40,091 nucleotides of DNA from Desulfurococcaceae archaeon UBA285 (GTDB taxonomy: Archaea; Thermoproteota; Thermoprotei_A; Sulfolobales; Desulfurococcaceae). Below are positions 17,337-25,611 of this stretch, piece by piece. Numbering within the stretch: position 1 is the first letter of the stretch; every line of letters starts with the position of its first letter. Under the pieces are notes generated by a model. It made no database searches, had not been told where the DNA came from, and saw nothing but the letters and a program-made list of their open reading frames with translations. Location: the NCBI GenBank assembly GCA_002495025.1, contig DADP01000038.1, positions 1 to 40,091 of the forward strand, written 5' to 3'. Made by a program: the position numbers and the translations under genes.

Positions 17337-17366
17337 ATGTCTACATTAAAACACCTTGAATTTTTA

Positions 17367-17373
17367 TTTTAAA
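17367..17373 (+). promoter_or_regulatory. TATA box of PCNA gene, consistent with leaderless mRNA
   Basis: TTTTAAA is centred about 27 nt before the GTG at 17398, the usual distance from TATA box to transcription start. Transcription would thus begin at or next to the start codon. Confidence 0.55.
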
Positions 17374-17397
17374 TCTGTAATCCAATAACTAATACTG

Positions 17398-18147
17398 GTG
17401 TTGACAGTGACTCGTATTGTATTACCTGAAGCCAAGTTGTTTAAAGAAGTTATTGATGCAATCGGCAATATAGCAGATGAAGTAGCACTATTATTAACAC
17501 TTGACGGATTAAACATTAAAGCACTCGATGTAGACCAGTCTTCACTTATAGACGTATCTCTACCCAAAGACATGTTTCTAGAATACGATGTAGGAGAAGA
17601 AGTAAGTATTGGTGTATCTATAAACAACTTGAAAAAAGTATTGAAGCACTTGAAGAAAGGTGAAAACCTCGCTATTGAACTAGAAGGAGACTTCGTGAAA
17701 TTCACTATTGGAGCGGGTGGAGTAGTAAGCCGTGTATTCAAGTTTAGAAATCTAGATGTACCAACACCAGAAATACCAGAATTCAACTTGGAATTCAAAG
17801 CCTCAGCTAAGTTAATGGCTCAAGCAGTTAAAAAAGTAATAGAGGATATAGAAGCAGTTGGCGGTAGCACTCAGATAAAAGCCACACCAGAAGCAATAGT
17901 ATTCAAATCCATCGGTGCAGGTAAAGTAGAAGTAAGATTCGCACAGGGTTCACTAGCACTTATTTCACTAGACGTACAAGAGCCCTCCGAGTCAGTCTAC
18001 GACACTACAAAACTAGTAAATGTCCTCGGAATAGCAAAAGTATCAGATATAGTGACACTAGAATTCTCGAGTAAAAACCCGTTAAAAGCAGAATTCTCTA
18101 TTGGAACAGGTAGAGTAGTATACCTACTAGCACCATTCGAAGTATAA
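17398..18147 (+). CDS. pcn: DNA sliding clamp PCNA
   Basis: 249 residues, the standard clamp length, with two PCNA folds. The N-terminal domain carries LTLDGLNIKALDVDQSSLID. The interdomain connector region is followed by FKASAKLMAQAVKKVIEDIE. The C-terminus VYLLAPFEV is typical. PCNA is the processivity ring for DNA polymerase, FEN1 and ligase. Crenarchaea often encode two or three clamps that form heterotrimers; only one lies here. The start is GTG at 17398; TTG at 17401 is an alternative. Confidence 0.95.
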   Translation: MLTVTRIVLPEAKLFKEVIDAIGNIADEVALLLTLDGLNIKALDVDQSSLIDVSLPKDMFLEYDVGEEVSIGVSINNLKKVLKHLKKGENLAIELEGDFVKFTIGAGGVVSRVFKFRNLDVPTPEIPEFNLEFKASAKLMAQAVKKVIEDIEAVGGSTQIKATPEAIVFKSIGAGKVEVRFAQGSLALISLDVQEPSESVYDTTKLVNVLGIAKVSDIVTLEFSSKNPLKAEFSIGTGRVVYLLAPFEV

Positions 18148-18267
18148 CCACGCTCTTTTTAACAATTTTATATATAGATGCCCTCCCCGCCGAGGTTTAA
18201 TAGGGAACACATTATTATTTGATTTAATTATGGATAACACAATTACATCCCTCCGGGGTGTTTACCA

Positions 18268-19428
18268 ATGACCACCGAAAACCTGTTTTCAAAACTACAA
18301 GCACAATCACCAGGACAAGAAGAAATAATTAAAGCACTAGCAGACAGAAAAGTAGAGATAATAGGATTGTTTGGACCAACAGGCTGTGGCAAGAGCTTGT
18401 TTAGTATAATCTATGGATTAGACTCGGTATTAAATGGGAGATACAAGAGGTTTATTATTACAAGACCACTAGTCGACGTAGTAACAGGCAAAGAGCTGAC
18501 AGCGGCGGAACTCGGAGATATGTATTATAAAATGGTTTTCTCCTATGTTGAAGACGTTGCATCACCATATATTGAAACAAGTAAGTTAAACGAGTTGATC
18601 AATAAGGGCGTAGTAGTATTCGCAGACTCTCACTACTTGAAGGGTAGGACATTCGACGACTCAATAGTATTTATAGATGACGCCCAAAACCTACCAGTAG
18701 AATCAGCTATCGAGGTAATTACTAGAATGGGTAGAAACAGCAGGTTGATCGTCGCTGGAGACCCAGTATTCCAGAGGAGTATTGGTAGTAAAGACTCGGC
18801 TTCAATGCTTAGAGAGCTACTACTAGGCGAGGAGAACGCTAGAGTAGTAGACCTTGGATTAAAAGACATTGTGAGGCCGGGAGCTAGGAGAGGTATTAAA
18901 CTACTACTAGAGTCAAAAATGAGAAACCGCCCACTAGACGAGACAGAGAAACAAGTATTGGCAACAGCTAGAATACACGCTCCAGACGCAGATATAGTTA
19001 CAGTATTAAACCTCGTAGAATTAAAGAAAACATATAATATAACTACTGATAGAGTACCAGACGCCCTAATAGTATCCAAAGAAGGATATCAGGGTAGATT
19101 GATCGGTAGGGGAGGAGAGAGAATAAACAACATGGAGAAAGACCTTGGAATGAAGCTGAGAGCAGTAGAATTATCACTAGACTTCAAACCATTCATCCAC
19201 GCAATACACCCAGTAAGCTGGATCTACAAACACATAGTAGACGTAGACTTCGCCGGGCCAAACCTAGCCGTGAAAATAGAGAGCGAAGCATACGCACCAT
19301 TCGTAGGGCAAAAAGGAGCACACGTTAGATTCATAGACCACGCATTTAGAAAACTATTAGATGTTGGTGTAAGAGTATACGAAGTAGAGACAACAGAGGA
19401 GAAACAGAAAAAGAAGAGAAAAGAGTAG
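18268..19428 (+). CDS. PhoH-like P-loop ATPase with C-terminal KH domains
   Basis: 386 residues. The PhoH/helicase-like P-loop domain has Walker A GPTGCGKS (about residues 36-43) and Walker B IVFIDDAQN. A KH-type RNA-binding domain follows, with GxxG as LIGRGGERI near residue 287. A second KH-like unit, PFVGQKGAHVRFI, lies near residue 350, and the tail is lysine-rich. The architecture indicates an ATP-dependent RNA-binding protein, probably in RNA processing or decay. GGGGTG lies about 8 nt before the ATG. It is separated from PCNA by a 120-nt spacer with its own TATA-like TTTTATATATA. Confidence 0.9.
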   Translation: MTTENLFSKLQAQSPGQEEIIKALADRKVEIIGLFGPTGCGKSLFSIIYGLDSVLNGRYKRFIITRPLVDVVTGKELTAAELGDMYYKMVFSYVEDVASPYIETSKLNELINKGVVVFADSHYLKGRTFDDSIVFIDDAQNLPVESAIEVITRMGRNSRLIVAGDPVFQRSIGSKDSASMLRELLLGEENARVVDLGLKDIVRPGARRGIKLLLESKMRNRPLDETEKQVLATARIHAPDADIVTVLNLVELKKTYNITTDRVPDALIVSKEGYQGRLIGRGGERINNMEKDLGMKLRAVELSLDFKPFIHAIHPVSWIYKHIVDVDFAGPNLAVKIESEAYAPFVGQKGAHVRFIDHAFRKLLDVGVRVYEVETTEEKQKKKRKE

Positions 19429-19437
19429 ATATAGGGA

Positions 19438-19443
19438 TTTTTT
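19438..19443 (+). terminator. T-run terminator after the PhoH/KH gene
   Basis: A run of six T follows the stop codon of the PhoH/KH gene by about 10 nt, in the short gap before the convergent glycosyltransferase gene. Short T-runs terminate archaeal transcription. Confidence 0.35.
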
Positions 19444-19460
19444 AATTCAAACCAGGAGTC

Positions 19461-20627
19461 CTACGTGGCAACCAGTGTTTTAAACGGTATTACTCCTAGA
19501 AGTGTAAGTATAAACGATGTAAAGTGCACTATTACCAAGGCTGTTACAATCCACTTAAACCTAGATGGTGCAACCTGGTAGACTAGTACAACTAGTGTTG
19601 TATAGAGAAATGGGAGTGTATTGACATAGTACCAGTCTAGAGTCCCGGCAACAACGTTTAACAGTGAAAGCCACGATAGAAATACCGTGTCGCCTAGTCT
19701 ACTACTGGCTTTTCTAGTCAATACCAAGTATGTAGCGTAGAGTAGACTCGGGAAGAGAATATGCCAGAGTGGTGAGCCACCCCCAGCATAGAATACAATA
19801 TACCACTTGTTGAGAGGTGTAAACTTAGTGTTTACTACTTCTAAGAATCCATTACTAGTTGAAACGAGAAACGTATATTCTCCAATATACCTCCACGCTT
19901 CAATGCGGAAAAAGAGCTTTGTAAAACCAAGTATTGCTATAACTGGTGAAAACCCGTGTCTCCAAGACATATAGGTATACATCTCCACGTGGTGTCTTAG
20001 AATAGCATCTAAACCCAGCCTTAAATCAACGAGGTAAGTAGATAAATAAGTAGCAAAAGCAAGCAACAAGTATAATATTGAATTCTTAAACCCCCGCTCT
20101 CTGATTACTAGTGTCAGCCACAACCCTGCGACAACGGGTACAACACTAAACTTAGAAGCCACTGCTAATCCAGCTGTAATAGCAGATATGTATTTACGCC
20201 CAGAGTAAAACAAGCAAGTAGAAAGCAAAACCAAGAAGACTGCAACGGGATCTAAAAGCAAGTACCTATGAGTATTAAACACAATAGTATCAAATAGGAA
20301 GAGAGTAGAAACCACCAAGCCAGCAATCCAATACCCAGTAAAACCAGAAACAAGGAGATAAAGCAGAAAACCGGATACAACAGCCAATAACATGAATACA
20401 TAGCGAGCAATACCCAGCACACTGAAAAACCCAATAAAATACTTGGCGAATGGAGGATGCTCAAAATTACACATTAATGGAGGAGTCAAATTAGAAACAT
20501 AGAAAACACCACACTCAATATAGTACTGTTCATCACGATAATACGACCAACCAGGAGTAAACACGTAAACAAGAAATGGAAAGACTATGAGAAGAGAAAA
20601 AACAATCCATTTAATGAATTGGTTAAT
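19461..20627 (-). CDS. GT39/PMT-type membrane glycosyltransferase, non-canonical start
   Basis: A multi-spanning membrane protein of about 388 residues resembling dolichyl-phosphate-mannose-dependent glycosyltransferases. The N-terminal loop holds the acidic SYYRDEQYY pair, followed by EHPPFAKY, both hallmarks of GT39/GT83. At least eight membrane helices follow. The first standard start codon in frame is GTG at 20564, but it would cut off an obvious first membrane helix (IVFSLLIVFPFLVYV). The open frame runs further upstream with no ATG, GTG or TTG. An ATT at 20627 has GGTG at a 7-nt spacing and is chosen here as the probable start. It lies directly after the pilin stop, so the two may act together in pilus or surface glycosylation. 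Confidence 0.8.
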   Translation of the reverse strand: MNQFIKWIVFSLLIVFPFLVYVFTPGWSYYRDEQYYIECGVFYVSNLTPPLMCNFEHPPFAKYFIGFFSVLGIARYVFMLLAVVSGFLLYLLVSGFTGYWIAGLVVSTLFLFDTIVFNTHRYLLLDPVAVFLVLLSTCLFYSGRKYISAITAGLAVASKFSVVPVVAGLWLTLVIRERGFKNSILYLLLAFATYLSTYLVDLRLGLDAILRHHVEMYTYMSWRHGFSPVIAILGFTKLFFRIEAWRYIGEYTFLVSTSNGFLEVVNTKFTPLNKWYIVFYAGGGSPLWHILFPSLLYATYLVLTRKASSRLGDTVFLSWLSLLNVVAGTLDWYYVNTLPFLYTTLVVLVYQVAPSRFKWIVTALVIVHFTSFILTLLGVIPFKTLVAT

Positions 20628-20631
20628 CCCC

Positions 20632-21063
20632 TTACACCTTTGCTTGTACAGTTACTGTGTAGACGTTGCCTGCCTTTGTATAAATTTTCACGGCGTAGTT
20701 AGTACCGGGAACAACATTTTTGCTAAGTGGCACTTGTAAGGTGTCTTCAACTCCAGGAGATATTGTACCATCTGTTATCGTTTTACCATCAAATCTTGAT
20801 GTGTCGGTTAGTTCTTCGACTCCTACAACTTCTATTTTGTATATTACTGCTGCTGCTGAACCAGTGTTCTTTACGTGTATGTATAGCGTAGTATTACCCC
20901 CAACACCTATATAGCTGTCTGGGTAGAATTGTAGGTTTTCTGTTGCTCCCATTGTTCCCCACCATCCCATTATCCAGCCGATTACTCCGATTGCTATTAC
21001 TAGTGTTACTGCTACTAGTATTACTACTGCTATTATTGGTTCTATTCCACGCATGGTTTTCAT
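20632..21063 (-). CDS. Archaeal type IV pilin-like protein (class III signal peptide)
   Basis: 143 residues. A short basic leader MKTMRG precedes the hydrophobic helix IEPIIAVVILVAVTLVIAI, the standard archaeal class III signal cut by PibD-type peptidases just after the glycine. The remainder is a beta-rich head with many Thr, Val and Gly residues and no cysteine. AAGGGGT lies upstream of the ATG. The matching prepilin peptidase gene is at 32612. It is followed at once by the GT39 gene, which may glycosylate it. It could form an adhesion pilus or a minor surface filament rather than the archaellum. Confidence 0.9.
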   Translation of the reverse strand: MKTMRGIEPIIAVVILVAVTLVIAIGVIGWIMGWWGTMGATENLQFYPDSYIGVGGNTTLYIHVKNTGSAAAVIYKIEVVGVEELTDTSRFDGKTITDGTISPGVEDTLQVPLSKNVVPGTNYAVKIYTKAGNVYTVTVQAKV

Positions 21064-21127
21064 GTTTTATACCCCTTTTACACTCTTAATTTTATAGGGG
21101 TGGATATTTATATTTGTTATAGTCTTT

Positions 21128-21580
21128 TTACCTGCGGTGTTTATTGTCTATTTGTTTTAGTTTCTCTATGTTTTCTCTCTCGGTTGGGTCTGGTTGTTTC
21201 ATTGAGAGCCATGCATCTATTATTTCACGTGCTAGTATGTTTGTTACTAGTCTCCCGCTCATTGCCAATATATTTGCATCATTCCATAGTCTTGCTCCAC
21301 GAGCTGTCTCTGGGTCGTTGCATAGTGCCGCTCTCACCCCGGGTAGTTTATTTGCTACTATTGAGACGCCTGTACCGGTGTAGCATACTAGTACTCCGAA
21401 TTCTACTTCTCCCCTTGATACTGCTTGAGCCACTTCGTATGCTACGTCTGGCCATGGCTCTGGCTTCCCGGTCTTCAATGCCCCTGTTACTATTACCTCG
21501 TATCCCTTTTTCTTGAGGTATTCTACTGCTTCTAGTGCACATGCGTATAAATCATCTGATCCAACTATTACCTTGGGCAT
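21128..21580 (-). CDS. RpiB/LacAB-family sugar-phosphate isomerase
   Basis: 150 residues from the ATG at 21580, chosen because GGTG lies 8 nt upstream; a longer start at 21610 would add ten residues. The family block GVLVCYTGTGVSIVANK contains the catalytic cysteine at position 66, and RGARLWNDANILAMSGR follows. The histidine usually following the first aspartate is replaced (GSDDLY in place of the GCDH type). The ring-opening histidine before ND is tryptophan (LWND). The substrate may therefore not be ribose 5-phosphate, for which rpiA is already present. It lies upstream of the pilin gene on the same strand. Confidence 0.88.
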   Translation of the reverse strand: MPKVIVGSDDLYACALEAVEYLKKKGYEVIVTGALKTGKPEPWPDVAYEVAQAVSRGEVEFGVLVCYTGTGVSIVANKLPGVRAALCNDPETARGARLWNDANILAMSGRLVTNILAREIIDAWLSMKQPDPTERENIEKLKQIDNKHRR

Positions 21581-21678
21581 GAGGGTTACACCAGTAGTAT
21601 AGTATTTCAAGGGAGGTTTATTTACCGAGTTGTAGGCCCTCTACTTGTAATCTTTAACTACTGGTTGACTCTATTGTT

Positions 21679-23220
21679 TTATCTTGGTGATGAAGACCTT
21701 TGGAGCCGTAGTGGTGTGGAGACGGTGGGTTTCTGATCCACTTCTATCCTCTTCTTTACTACTCCTTTAACCCAGTTTCCACGTAGAATCCAGGGTATAA
21801 TCATTAACCCGGCTACTAGGTTGCTTAGACTCATAGTCATCCATATTCCAGTTGTCCCCCATCCTAGTCCAAGTGATACTAGGTATCCAAGTCCTATTCT
21901 TATACCCCATAATCTAATTATACCGACTATTGTCGGGTATAGTGTGTGGCCGGATCCACGGCCCACTGACATACCAATAAAGAATACTGCAAAACCAGCT
22001 AGTGTTGGCGCAAACCACTGGACGAACAAGTCTGCTTCTCTATATATTTCTGGTACGTCGGTAAACAAGTCTATGAAGAAAGACCTGGTAAAGTATACTA
22101 TTATCGAGCCGGTGAATGATGCTAATCCAATATATATCATTGCTTTTACAGCAACACTTCTAGCTCTCTTTTCCAATCCAGCACCAATAGCCTGGCCAAT
22201 CATTGTTGCAACAGAAGCAGTAAAGCCCCACAACGCGGCATCTGCTAAATCCATTAATAGAAAGCCAATTGCTGCCGCTGCCGCTACGTGTGCTCCATAA
22301 TGGTTTATCAATCTGTGTTGAAACATAAAGGCGAGGCTGTTACTCATCATCATGAGTGCTACTGGAATACCTATCTTCAAGCTCTTTACAATCCAATCCC
22401 TCTCTATTCTAAGCGATGGTTTTACAATGAGGAATGGATACTTCTTCTGCAATATCAATAATACTACTATGAAGCCGGCAAACCTCGATATTACTGTTGC
22501 CCATGCAGCACCAGCTACACCCATTTCAGGTATTATAGTGGCACCATTGAGTCTAACACCAAATATAAATAACGGGTCTAACACGATGTTTGTTAGTGAT
22601 GATACTATTCCAGCTCTCGAGGGTGTTCTTGTATCACCAATCGCCTGGAATATAGTGCTATATCCAATGTATAATCCTGATAGTAGTAGGTCTAACGAGA
22701 TTATTCTAGCATATGTTACAACATACTCGTATAGGTCTTCTGGAACACCCATTACATACTTGAATACAAAGGGGCCTAGCAGTAGAAACAATAATGCAAC
22801 ACCAGTGTTTAGAATTAACAGTGTTGATACATAATACGATACTACCTTTCTAGCGTAGTCATAGTCTTTTCCACCAATAGCCTGACTAATCAATGCTAGA
22901 TTAGCCGAGCTAAGCGCTTGTGTTACTGCATTTAGAAACATGAAGAAAGGCCATATTTGCCTCGGGGCAGCATATGCTATTTTACTATACATACTCAACC
23001 AGTAGGTATCAGCGAAGTTATAAGATATATTTACTATTTGAACTATCATTAAGGGTAGTCCAAGCCATAACAGTGTCTTACCCACTGGTCCATTAACTAC
23101 TCTCTCTCTATAAGCATCGATCGATGCACTCATAGTCTGTGTTTTCATTTCTACTACACGCTCGCATTCAGTGATTAGTCTATAGGAGATACGTGTTTTA
23201 AATAATTTACCCTTTTTCAT
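21679..23220 (-). CDS. MATE-family multidrug/cation antiporter
   Basis: 513 residues with 12 predicted membrane helices in two homologous halves, beginning GPVGKTLLWLGLPLMIVQ and containing QAIGG and QAIGDTRTPSRAG, the family's repeated helix-end motifs. MATE proteins exchange drugs or metabolites for protons or sodium. The ATG overlaps the stop of the upstream COG2426 gene by one base (TAATG). The first 30 residues are a basic extension, so an internal start is possible. The polar C-terminal tail (about the last 20 residues) coincides with a C/D box sRNA-like element on the other strand. Confidence 0.92.
   Translation of the reverse strand: MKKGKLFKTRISYRLITECERVVEMKTQTMSASIDAYRERVVNGPVGKTLLWLGLPLMIVQIVNISYNFADTYWLSMYSKIAYAAPRQIWPFFMFLNAVTQALSSANLALISQAIGGKDYDYARKVVSYYVSTLLILNTGVALLFLLLGPFVFKYVMGVPEDLYEYVVTYARIISLDLLLSGLYIGYSTIFQAIGDTRTPSRAGIVSSLTNIVLDPLFIFGVRLNGATIIPEMGVAGAAWATVISRFAGFIVVLLILQKKYPFLIVKPSLRIERDWIVKSLKIGIPVALMMMSNSLAFMFQHRLINHYGAHVAAAAAIGFLLMDLADAALWGFTASVATMIGQAIGAGLEKRARSVAVKAMIYIGLASFTGSIIVYFTRSFFIDLFTDVPEIYREADLFVQWFAPTLAGFAVFFIGMSVGRGSGHTLYPTIVGIIRLWGIRIGLGYLVSLGLGWGTTGIWMTMSLSNLVAGLMIIPWILRGNWVKGVVKKRIEVDQKPTVSTPLRLQRSSSPR
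21685..21738 (+). ncRNA. Candidate C/D box sRNA antisense to the MATE gene end
   Basis: On the plus strand, box C GTGATGA (21687-21693) and box D CTGA (21733-21736) enclose exactly 39 nt. That is the length expected for two 12-13-nt guides plus internal D' and C' boxes. The internal boxes are weak: CGTA for D', a 3-nt gap, and GTGTGGA for C', followed by a 12-nt guide GACGGTGGGTTT. The element overlaps the coding end of the MATE gene, a position where such RNAs are known to lie in archaea. The weaker inner boxes lower confidence. Confidence 0.45.
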
Positions 23221-23714
23221 TAAAGAGCGAGAAACAGCTTTGCAAGTACATCTATACCCAGGTATGCTACTAGCAGTACTATTACCGAGGCTATTAACAC
23301 TCCTATTTCTATTGCCAATATACTCTTCTTTCTGTCAAAGCCGAGTACATATGCCACTAGTGTACCAGTCCATGCACCCGTCCCTGGTAGTGGAATACCA
23401 ACAAATAGAGATAGTGCAATATAGCTTGTTCTACGCAGTCCAAGACTCCTCTTTCTACCCAGTTGTAAAAGCCAATTATAGAAGTTTTTAATGAAGCTAG
23501 GAGTGAACCGGGATTTTACGAGGTGGTCGAGGAGGTCTAGTATTGGATACGCTATAAATGGCACGAGTAGATTAGCGAGTATTGAGAGAGTTATACCTAT
23601 TATCCTCGCGTTGAATCCATCCATGACTATTAAAACATATGGTATTGCACCTCTAACTTCACTAATGGGTAGTAGTCCCAGTATTACGCCTACTAGTAGA
23701 TGAATAGTGCTCAA
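23220..23714 (-). CDS. COG2426 small integral membrane protein (putative small multidrug export family)
   Basis: 164 residues with four to five membrane helices. The family features are PISEVRGAIPYVLI near the start and IPLPGTGAWTGTLVAYVLG in the second half. This domain is annotated as a putative small multidrug exporter, but no transport function is proven. The start is TTG with GGTGATAGGG upstream. One-base overlap with the MATE gene indicates a transport pair. Confidence 0.87.
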   Translation of the reverse strand: MSTIHLLVGVILGLLPISEVRGAIPYVLIVMDGFNARIIGITLSILANLLVPFIAYPILDLLDHLVKSRFTPSFIKNFYNWLLQLGRKRSLGLRRTSYIALSLFVGIPLPGTGAWTGTLVAYVLGFDRKKSILAIEIGVLIASVIVLLVAYLGIDVLAKLFLAL

Positions 23715-23768
23715 TACCCTATCACCAATTAAACCAATTATTTCCTAATTGGGTTAATAACGAGTATT

Positions 23769-25403
23769 CTAGCTGGTTTCAGGTGCTTCTCTCCTCCTAC
23801 CCTTAATAGAGTTTTCAATTATTATTCTCGACAGTGATATTACTTCTTCTAGGTCTCTACCACTCAGCTCTCTGTATTTAACACGGTTGATGTATAGGGA
23901 GATTAATACTTCTGATTTCAAACCGTATTCACGTGCAAACTCGTTGAATGACATGTAGTATTTATCTACTACTTCACCGTCTTTCACATCTACTACGAGG
24001 ATTTTACTGGCTACTTCTTCTCCAGCTGATGGAAACACGTCTATTTTGTCTATTAATACATAAATATCGTTTTCACTTACTCCCTTATGTGATAGTTTAC
24101 CTGCTACTTCTCGTTTAATCTTGTCGAGTATTGCTTTTCTCACAGCGTCTCCTATTTCACCAAACAATACTTTTGCTTCTTCTAAGTCATATGTAAATCT
24201 CTTTACTAGTTTCCAAATAGGCTTTCTATGGTAGAATAGGCTCTCCAAGGCCATTTTTGTAAACGTTTTATCTTCACACTCGTATTCAGATGGGTTTTTC
24301 AATAGTAGCTCTTGGAGTTTCGAGTACAGGGAGTGGTCTGTTAATGCAATGTATTCTTCGAGGCGGCCCTCAATCATTTTCTCGAGGCGGCTGGCAATAT
24401 CTGTTTTTATACACTCTAGGATCATGCCGATTGTTTCAATAAACGCTACGTTTACTGGGTGTAGATATACGTATTTATACATTAATTTCCTCGCGTCGAA
24501 TAATCTAGCTACTTCATCTAGTGCTTTAGATGAAACACCCAGTGTGGGGCCCGTGTCGTCTCCTACAATATATGAATTCCTCATTATCCAATCATCGTTT
24601 ATTTCGCCGACTGGGACACCAGTGTAGTAGCTGTCTCTCTTTAAGTAATCCATTATGTCGCTGGTGTAGATGTAGTCTCTAACAATCATTCTTACAACTC
24701 TGTCTAAACCCCCACTCCTACCATCATAAAACTCGTTTTCTCCCAGTAACCCCTTAGCAACCAAGTCGGTAAAGCCCTTCATGCCACTTGGTGGTTTTAA
24801 ACCAGAATCTAAGAGTCCGAGGAGGTAGTCTACATCCATGCCTAGTGCTTTCTTGTTTTCAAGTAGTGATTTCTCAATTAAATCTCTCAAGTAGTCTCGG
24901 TACAACAAGTAGCTTACTACTTCATGGTTTCCTACACGGTAGGGTAGAAAACTCCTTGTTTTATACACGTATTTATCAAATGCATGGCTGAAGGGGCCGT
25001 GTCCAATATCGTGTAGTAATCCAAGTATTCTAGCTGCTGTTACTAGTTCTCGATAGTGGGTTTTTACTTCTCGGGAGACTTCGTCTTGACTGCTCTGTGA
25101 TAGACCTGTCCTCAAGACGAAAGAAGCGTATTTGTGAGATGAATACATTACACCAATAGAGTGTGAGAATCTAGTGTGTGTTGCACCAGGATAGACAAAG
25201 TGTGCTGTCTGCAACTGGTATATGTAGCGGAGGCGTTGCAATACCCAGGAGTCCATTACTACTCCTTCAAGTTCCTTGACGAAGTCTATATATCCATAAA
25301 TAGGGTCTCTTACCTGTCCATTAAAAGGCATAACCATAGATAACACTGCTTCACCCTGGCCTTGAAGTCCCTGTTCACTAGTCACTTTAATCACTTCAAT
25401 CAT
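23769..25403 (-). CDS. HD-domain phosphohydrolase (SAMHD1/dGTPase-like)
   Basis: 544 residues. An HD superfamily core is clear: RDPIYGYI, then THTRFSHSIGV, HDIGHGPFSHAFD (about residues 131-143) and a later metal aspartate in TSDIMDYLKRDSYYTG. This order matches SAMHD1 and archaeal dNTP triphosphohydrolases. The remaining C-terminal half is helical with charged segments. Probable activity is hydrolysis of dNTPs or another nucleotide. The first 24 residues precede the conserved block and may be an over-long start. The gene is divergent from the peroxiredoxin across about 210 nt. Confidence 0.9.
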   Translation of the reverse strand: MIEVIKVTSEQGLQGQGEAVLSMVMPFNGQVRDPIYGYIDFVKELEGVVMDSWVLQRLRYIYQLQTAHFVYPGATHTRFSHSIGVMYSSHKYASFVLRTGLSQSSQDEVSREVKTHYRELVTAARILGLLHDIGHGPFSHAFDKYVYKTRSFLPYRVGNHEVVSYLLYRDYLRDLIEKSLLENKKALGMDVDYLLGLLDSGLKPPSGMKGFTDLVAKGLLGENEFYDGRSGGLDRVVRMIVRDYIYTSDIMDYLKRDSYYTGVPVGEINDDWIMRNSYIVGDDTGPTLGVSSKALDEVARLFDARKLMYKYVYLHPVNVAFIETIGMILECIKTDIASRLEKMIEGRLEEYIALTDHSLYSKLQELLLKNPSEYECEDKTFTKMALESLFYHRKPIWKLVKRFTYDLEEAKVLFGEIGDAVRKAILDKIKREVAGKLSHKGVSENDIYVLIDKIDVFPSAGEEVASKILVVDVKDGEVVDKYYMSFNEFAREYGLKSEVLISLYINRVKYRELSGRDLEEVISLSRIIIENSIKGRRREAPETS

Positions 25404-25566
25404 TATATTTCACACTAGATCGAATTATGAATATATTGCTTAAAAATTCTTTACATTGAGCAATTCTATTGTAAATTAAATACTTATCTTCTCTAAGTAA
25501 GTATTTCTAGTTATTGGTTTATTTTTCTAAACAATGTATTTTAGAAAAAACTGTCACCGGTAAATA

Positions 25567-25574
25567 TTTATAAA
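25567..25574 (+). promoter_or_regulatory. TATA box of peroxiredoxin gene
   Basis: TTTATAAA is followed by a start region near 25595. The transcript would carry the strong ribosome site GAGGTGA (25600-25606), 5 nt before the ATG. The rest of the 208-nt divergent spacer shows only AT-rich sequence. Confidence 0.65.
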
Positions 25575-25611
25575 CCCCCTGTTATATTTAGTTAAAAACG
25601 AGGTGAATTAA

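Noticed and set aside
21821..22834. Antisense open frames opposite the MATE gene.
   Set aside because: The opposite strand encodes a clear MATE transporter; these translate to proline/isoleucine-rich nonsense.
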